Positions 14,688-18,683 of a stretch of DNA of 18,683 nucleotides are shown in pieces. Source of the DNA: CAYNJF01 sp964397555 (GTDB lineage: Bacteria; Pseudomonadota; Gammaproteobacteria; Berkiellales; Berkiellaceae); assembly GCA_964397555.1 (NCBI GenBank), contig CAYNJF010000041.1:1-18683 (forward strand), read 5' to 3'. Both the position numbers and the translations under genes were made by a program. Within the stretch, counting starts at the first letter, position 1, and each line of letters starts with the position of its first letter. Below the pieces are notes generated by a model that was given only the letters and a program-made list of their open reading frames with translations, was not told where the DNA came from and ran no database searches.

Positions 14688-15230
14688 CTAATGTTCATGA
14701 TTATGCCCATCATCATGTGTTACTTCCCCAGGATCAAAGATACTATCATGATGATTAATCCCTGATTCTTTTTGTATTTTTCTTAACTCAGGTGTCGATT
14801 TTACTCCAAGCCCAAAATCATAAACGAGGCTACCACCCTTATAAGCTGTGACGGACAAGGTTCCTAAAAGTGCTAGAAGAATGAAATGGAATAAGATGCT
14901 TGAATAGTCATTGCTTCTAAAACGCTTTACGCTCCAAGCTGCAACAATGAAGAGGACTAAACCTGTAGCTATAGCCCAATATCTATGACTAACCATTGCG
15001 AGATGGGAGCCTGCGTCGTGTTCAACCGAAATGAACTGTAAGTATCCAGTTACTAATGTAAAAATTGTTGCTATTGCCGAAGTAATGAACATCCAAGAGG
15101 AGCTGATATGTAATGGTTGTTTCCAACCTTTGTTAGTTGTTATGGTAGCTAGAAAGTGAGTTAAAATAGCCGTCACTGTTAATCCAACAGTAAAGTGAAC
15201 AAAAATTGGGTGTAAGGGGTGAGATAACAT
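14688..15230 (-). CDS. DUF2231-like four-helix membrane protein with His-rich tail
   Basis: This 180-aa protein opens with MLSHPLHPIFVHFTVGLTV, the signature start of the DUF2231 family (HP-x-HP-x-x-VHFP-like), followed by four membrane helices (about 8-30, 42-66, 80-102 and 110-130). Conserved histidines H4, H7, H12 and another in SHRYWAIATG could bind a metal or haem. The C-terminal tail ends DDGHNHEH, a likely metal-binding cluster. The family role is not established, but such proteins are often found in metal-resistance loci, and here it sits beside an efflux operon. AAGGA lies 6 bases before the ATG. It is the second gene of a two-gene minus-strand operon, 31 bases after the DUF6488-like gene. 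Confidence 0.8.
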   Translation of the reverse strand: MLSHPLHPIFVHFTVGLTVTAILTHFLATITTNKGWKQPLHISSSWMFITSAIATIFTLVTGYLQFISVEHDAGSHLAMVSHRYWAIATGLVLFIVAAWSVKRFRSNDYSSILFHFILLALLGTLSVTAYKGGSLVYDFGLGVKSTPELRKIQKESGINHHDSIFDPGEVTHDDGHNHEH

Positions 15231-15261
15231 TCAAATTCCTTTTAAATAAGCATTCTAACTG

Positions 15262-15588
15262 CTACTTGCCAGTATAGTTCATGGCCAAAAATTCACCATC
15301 AAGTGTAAAGAACAGGTAAAGCTCGGTTTGTTTTGAGTTTTCAGCAGGGCTTATAAGTTTAATGACCCATTCATCAGAGTGGTTGGTAATTTTGGTTTGA
15401 GCTTCTACAATTTGAGAATTAGCCCAAAGCTTATCAATTTTCTTTTTACTGATAGCTAAAGAAACAATATCTCTAGCTTTGATTGAAATTTCATCTTCAC
15501 TCAGTACATTTTTATGAAGTCCATCATGCGCAAACGCAGAGTTTGTTAGAAACAAAACAAAAATGATTGTATGTAAGATATATTTCAT
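15262..15588 (-). CDS. Small periplasmic protein (DUF6488-like)
   Basis: This 108-aa protein has a signal peptide (MKYILHTIIFVLFLTNSAFA, cleavage after residue 20) followed at once by HDGLHK, a potential N-terminal His metal site. The mature domain reads EISIKARDIVSLAISKKKID then a two-strand PepSY-like end (ELYLFFTLDGEFLAMNYTGK). This agrees with what I recall of DUF6488 proteins, small periplasmic partners in metal-resistance islands; the assignment is by memory of the pattern and tentative. GAGGA lies 8 bases before the ATG. It is transcribed away from the efflux operon and probably shares control with it through the 131-base intergenic region. Confidence 0.7.
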   Translation of the reverse strand: MKYILHTIIFVLFLTNSAFAHDGLHKNVLSEDEISIKARDIVSLAISKKKIDKLWANSQIVEAQTKITNHSDEWVIKLISPAENSKQTELYLFFTLDGEFLAMNYTGK

Positions 15589-15658
15589 TTCAAGAGTCCT
15601 CAGTGACTAAACGTCCATTTTAAGCAAAATAGTAAGTTCTGCTCTATATCACCAACCA

Positions 15659-15681
15659 AGTATGACATACTAAGATATAAC
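15659..15681. promoter_or_regulatory. Palindrome and -10 element between divergent metal genes
   Basis: AGTATG-A-CATACT (15659-15671) is a perfect 6-bp palindrome with one central base. A TATAAC hexamer follows at 15676-15681, pointing at the efflux operon, while no good -35 exists 16-20 bases upstream of it. An operator replacing the -35 suggests activator-dependent control by a metal regulator; no regulator gene is in the window. Confidence 0.4.
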
Positions 15682-15719
15682 ATATTCAGTAAACTACTTG
15701 TTAAAGGGCTGTTTAATTT

Positions 15720-16991
15720 ATGCGATATTTTAGTGCAAATAAGCTGAAAAGCTTATTTCTATTAGCTGTGCTGTCATGTAGTAATGCTCAATTACTTGCA
15801 ATGGATTTAAATGGTGCAGTGCATGCTGCTTTAAGAAATGCACCTGAGATTAGAAAAACAATTGCTAATCAAAATAAACTTTCCCAAGAAGCCATTGCTG
15901 ATTCTCAATTACCAGATCCGATGTTTACAGCTGGGATAATGAATCTACCTACTGACTCCTTTGATTTTGATCAAGAGCCTATGACTCAAATCCAAATAGG
16001 ACTACAGCAGAGTTTTCCAAAGGGCAGGTCACTAAAATATTCAAGAGAGAAAAAAGAACACCTTGCCTTGGCAACCAAACAATTTGAAGAAACTTTGAAG
16101 CTTCAAATTACTAAAAACGTTAGGTTAGCATGGTTCGAACTATTATTTTGGCAAAAAGTCTTAGAAAAAACAAATGAACAGAAAAAAGTATTTGCTGATC
16201 TTTTAGATGTTACTGAGTCCTTGTTAGCAAACAATAAGGCTCAACAACATGACGTTATTAGAGCACAACTTGAATTAAGCGAATTAGATGTTCGTATTAC
16301 TGAAGTTGAAAAGAATATTGATGTTGCTAAAGCAAATTTACTACGCTGGATAGGTCAAGAATATAGAGGGCAGTCATACTCATCACTATACCCTACCTTA
16401 CCACAATTAGCGGAATTTAAAGATTTACAAATACAACTACATGAACACCCGATTCTAGCGGCAGACAACGCAACTATTGCTTCAGCTAAGAGCAACCTTA
16501 AATGGGCATGTGAGCAATATAAACCTGGTTTCACGACCGGTTTAGCTTATGGATTTCGTCAAGGACGTAATATAGATGATTCTCGAAGAGCTGATTTTGT
16601 TTCAATGAACGTGAAAATGGATTTGCCATTTTTTCGAGCCAACCGACAAGATAGAAGAGTTTTAGCATCAAAAGAATCTCTCGTCGAGACTCAAGAAAAG
16701 CAGGATATTGATCATAAAGAGTTATTAAGAACGTTAGAAGAGGAGTATTCAAAATGGAAACAATTTTCATCAAATCTTACTCTCTACACTAACAAGCTTG
16801 GCCCTCAAGCAAAGCAATACTCTCAGGCGACAATGTTAGCTTACAGAAATGGTAATTCGGATTTTGCAACGGTGGCTCGAAGTTATGTTCGAGAGCTTGA
16901 CACGATGATTGCAACTGTAAAGACAAGAATAGATAGAGACAAAGCCCACATCAACTTATTATATCTAATGGGGAATCGTGAAAATGCATAA
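15720..16991 (+). CDS. cusC: Outer-membrane factor of heavy-metal efflux system (TolC/CusC family)
   Basis: This 423-aa protein belongs to the OEP/TolC family that forms the trimeric outer-membrane exit duct of a tripartite pump. A signal sequence ends either at a lipobox-like VLSC (C20) or after LLA at residue 27. The first conserved repeat follows (LNGAVHAALRNAPEIRKTIA), then LPDPMFTAGIMNLP and the LQQSFPKG segment. Long helices with coiled-coil character span about 100-200 and 330-400. The PDPM and NLP-type motifs are common in metal-efflux members (CusC, CzcC, HelC), which are shorter than TolC. It is the first gene of the efflux operon; its end overlaps the adaptor gene by 14 bases. AAAGGG lies 12 bases before the ATG. 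Confidence 0.87.
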   Translation: MRYFSANKLKSLFLLAVLSCSNAQLLAMDLNGAVHAALRNAPEIRKTIANQNKLSQEAIADSQLPDPMFTAGIMNLPTDSFDFDQEPMTQIQIGLQQSFPKGRSLKYSREKKEHLALATKQFEETLKLQITKNVRLAWFELLFWQKVLEKTNEQKKVFADLLDVTESLLANNKAQQHDVIRAQLELSELDVRITEVEKNIDVAKANLLRWIGQEYRGQSYSSLYPTLPQLAEFKDLQIQLHEHPILAADNATIASAKSNLKWACEQYKPGFTTGLAYGFRQGRNIDDSRRADFVSMNVKMDLPFFRANRQDRRVLASKESLVETQEKQDIDHKELLRTLEEEYSKWKQFSSNLTLYTNKLGPQAKQYSQATMLAYRNGNSDFATVARSYVRELDTMIATVKTRIDRDKAHINLLYLMGNRENA

Positions 16992-18441
16992 TAAAGGAGT
17001 CGCTTTAGGTATTATTGTTGGGGTTTTTATCCTTGGTATTCTTGGGGGGAAATTTCTTTTTAGTGAGCGAGTTGATACAAAAAGTGGTGAGGCAAAAGGT
17101 TCAGATCGCCAAGTTAAATATTGGGTAGCACCAATGGATCCAAATTATAGACGAGATAAACCAGGTAAGTCACCTATGGGTATGGATTTGGTACCTGTCT
17201 ATGAGGAAGATGAAATTGTTGATGATATTGCTGTTAAAATTTCACCACAAGTAGAAAACAACTTAGGTGTAAAAATTGCTGAAGCTAAAAGAGGCAATGT
17301 TTCAAAAACGATTAGCACCGTTGGCTATGCAACTGTAGATGAAAACAAGATTGAGCATATTACAACCTATGTTGATGGGTGGATTCGAAACCTCGTTGTT
17401 AAAACAACTGGAGAAAAAGTTGAGAAGGGGCAACTATTATTTGAACTCTATTCTCCTAAATTAGTTCAAGCTCAAGAAGAATATGTATTAGCACTTAACT
17501 CAAATAATAGAGATTTAATTCAAGCTGGTGAGAAAAAGCTAGAAACTTTAGGTATATCGCCAGATCAAATTAAGACTCTGAAAGAGACCAAGAAAGTTAA
17601 GAATGAGATTAAGTTCTTTGCAAATCAGCAAGGTATTGTATCTAGTTTATCTGTTCGCGAAGGCATGTATGTAAAACCGGATAAACAGATTATGAGCATA
17701 GAGGACTTATCTAGCATTTGGGTGATTGCTGAAGTGTTTGAACGCCATGCTAATTTGGTAGAAGTTGGACAGCATGCAGTGGCAACCTTTCCTTATATGC
17801 CTTCAAAGGAATGGATGGGGATGGTCGATTATGTTTACCCATCTTTAGATAAGAAAACACATACATTAAGAGTTAGGATAACATTTCCTAACATTGACAT
17901 TCTTATCAAACCCAATATGTATGCGAATGTTAACATCCATGCAAGCCCAATGGAAGATGTGCTTACAATACCAAATACAGCACTTATAAGAGCAGGTAAG
18001 GGTGACAGAGTTATACTATCTCTTGGTGAAGGTTTATATCGTCCGCAGCCAGTCAAAATTGGTTATCAATCGGGTGATGATTATGTGGTTTTATCTGGTC
18101 TTGAACAAGGTGATAAAGTTGTGACAACTGCTCAGTTCTTAATCGATTCGGAATCAAATATTAAAGCCTCATTCTCAAGGATGAATGGAGATGAGGAACC
18201 TAAAAAGGTTGAGCTTAAAGAATATATGGCTATGGGCATCGTCAAGAAGATAAATAAAGAGAAACATACTCTATTGTTAGAGCATCAGGAAATACCAGAA
18301 ATAGAAATGCCAGCGATGAAAATGGAAATTTTAGTTGAGAAGCAAGTTGATATAAGTAACTTATCAGAAGGGGATAACATTCACTTCATCTTTATTATGA
18401 AAGAAGAAGAAATGTTAATAACTCAAATCCACGTTATGTAA
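16978..18441 (+). CDS. cusB: Metal efflux adaptor (CusB-type) with fused CusF-like domain
   Basis: This 487-aa periplasmic adaptor is anchored by one N-terminal helix (residues 8-28). A heavy-metal-binding segment follows at about 47-76 (KYWVAPMDPNYRRDKPGKSP then MGMDLVPVYE), as in CusB. The lipoyl/hairpin/beta-barrel body comes next (GWIRNLVVKTTGEKVEKGQL; DLSSIWVIAEVFERHANLVE), and the membrane-proximal domain runs to about 410. The last 70 residues form a CusF-like metallochaperone domain. By alignment with CusF, H436, M447 and M449 match the Cu/Ag ligands H36, M47 and M49, but the capping Trp (W44) is replaced by M444. The fusion would feed Cu(I) or Ag(I) straight to the pump; the substrate is inferred. 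The start overlaps the previous gene by 14 bases. Confidence 0.9.
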   Translation: MKMHNKGVALGIIVGVFILGILGGKFLFSERVDTKSGEAKGSDRQVKYWVAPMDPNYRRDKPGKSPMGMDLVPVYEEDEIVDDIAVKISPQVENNLGVKIAEAKRGNVSKTISTVGYATVDENKIEHITTYVDGWIRNLVVKTTGEKVEKGQLLFELYSPKLVQAQEEYVLALNSNNRDLIQAGEKKLETLGISPDQIKTLKETKKVKNEIKFFANQQGIVSSLSVREGMYVKPDKQIMSIEDLSSIWVIAEVFERHANLVEVGQHAVATFPYMPSKEWMGMVDYVYPSLDKKTHTLRVRITFPNIDILIKPNMYANVNIHASPMEDVLTIPNTALIRAGKGDRVILSLGEGLYRPQPVKIGYQSGDDYVVLSGLEQGDKVVTTAQFLIDSESNIKASFSRMNGDEEPKKVELKEYMAMGIVKKINKEKHTLLLEHQEIPEIEMPAMKMEILVEKQVDISNLSEGDNIHFIFIMKEEEMLITQIHVM

Positions 18442-18471
18442 GGGATTAACCTCTTTAAGGGTAATGTAAAC

Positions 18472-18683
18472 ATGATAAACAGCATTATACGTTGGTCCAT
18501 TAATAATCGATTTATTGTGATAACAACCACAGTATTTTTGTTTGTTTTTGGGATTTATTCATTAAAAACAACACCAGTAGATGCCATCCCAGACTTATCC
18601 GATGTTCAAGTGATTATAAAAACATCTTTTCCAGGTCAAGCGCCTCAAGTAGTAGAAGATCAGGTCACTTATCCTTTAGCAAC
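18472..18683 (+). CDS. cusA: Heavy-metal RND efflux pump (CusA/HelA type), 3' end missing
   Basis: The first 70 codons are present and the gene runs off the window. The peptide starts MINSIIRWSINNRFIVITTT, followed by the first membrane helix, then LKTTPVDAIPDLSDVQVIIK and SFPGQAPQVVEDQVTYPL. These are the hallmark opening of heavy-metal-efflux RND pumps (PVDAxPDLSxxQV and the PGxxPxxVExQVTYPL block). Such pumps trap metal in the periplasm or inner membrane and export it by proton antiport through the outer-membrane duct. AAGGG lies 11 bases before the ATG, and the gene begins 30 bases after the adaptor gene, so it is the third gene of the same operon. Cu/Ag versus Zn/Co/Cd specificity cannot be decided from this fragment alone. 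Confidence 0.92.
   Translation, partial: MINSIIRWSINNRFIVITTTVFLFVFGIYSLKTTPVDAIPDLSDVQVIIKTSFPGQAPQVVEDQVTYPLA

Larger units (their letters stand above)
12593..18683. mobile_element. Left end of an integrated genomic island carrying metal efflux genes
   Basis: The element starts at a tRNA 3'-half fragment followed within 200 bases by a tyrosine recombinase gene, the usual layout of a site-specific integrative island. The genes to the right (SRPBCC-like protein, DUF2231 and DUF6488 types, Cus/Hel efflux operon) are visibly more AT-rich than those to the left of the junction. The right end is outside the window. The tRNA points leftward, so an intact copy of the same tRNA gene is predicted at the right end, rebuilt by the second core copy and the displaced 5' half. 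No conjugation or phage structural gene is visible here. Confidence 0.75.

Overview
The window looks like a chromosomal stretch of a gammaproteobacterium, most plausibly a Legionella-like or other host-associated Legionellales member. This placement is inferred from two adjacent eukaryote-type U-box genes, a Cus/Hel-type metal efflux operon inside a tRNA-borne island, and moderate GC. No sequence search was possible, so it is a working guess. The window spans a junction: about 1-12592 is the older chromosome, and 12593 to the end is the left end of an integrated island that reads visibly more AT-rich, most clearly from about 14.1 kb.

Region 1 (1-5149, + strand) concerns ions and the envelope. 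A truncated MscS-like channel gene overlaps a gene for a soluble MgtE-type regulatory protein (MgtE-N plus CBS pair, no membrane part). Next come a full MgtE magnesium transporter and a fusion of a RimB-like retropepsin-type protease to a RimK glutamate ligase. The spacings are 1-24 bases, so these four form one operon ending in a hairpin. A second, short MscS-like gene follows with its own terminator.

Region 2 (5150-9745) holds a small two-helix membrane protein, a Nudix hydrolase, a bidirectional terminator, an orphan 299-aa protein on the minus strand, and a minus-strand transporter operon. That operon encodes a tiny two-helix accessory protein overlapping a sodium:solute symporter. Its candidate promoter has both hexamers inside an 11-bp perfect inverted repeat.

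Region 3 (10015-12348, + strand) is the most unusual part. Two adjacent genes encode U-box E3 ligase-like proteins, one of 509 aa with a large unrecognised N-terminal region and one of 238 aa with a single membrane helix. Their C-terminal 102-residue blocks align without a gap and extend beyond the U-box on both sides. They are good candidates for secreted host-directed ubiquitin ligases, but export is not shown by the sequence.

Region 4 (12593-18683) is the island. The 3' half of a CAT-anticodon tRNA gene (45 bp, broken exactly after the anticodon loop) is followed by three tandem 10-bp repeats and a tyrosine recombinase. The cargo is a periplasmic SRPBCC-like protein, a minus-strand pair (DUF2231-like with a His-rich tail, and a DUF6488-like periplasmic protein), and a divergent Cus/Hel-type heavy-metal efflux operon (outer-membrane factor, adaptor with fused CusF-like domain, RND pump). 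The pump gene is cut by the window end. The full tRNA gene is expected at the far right end of the island, outside this window.
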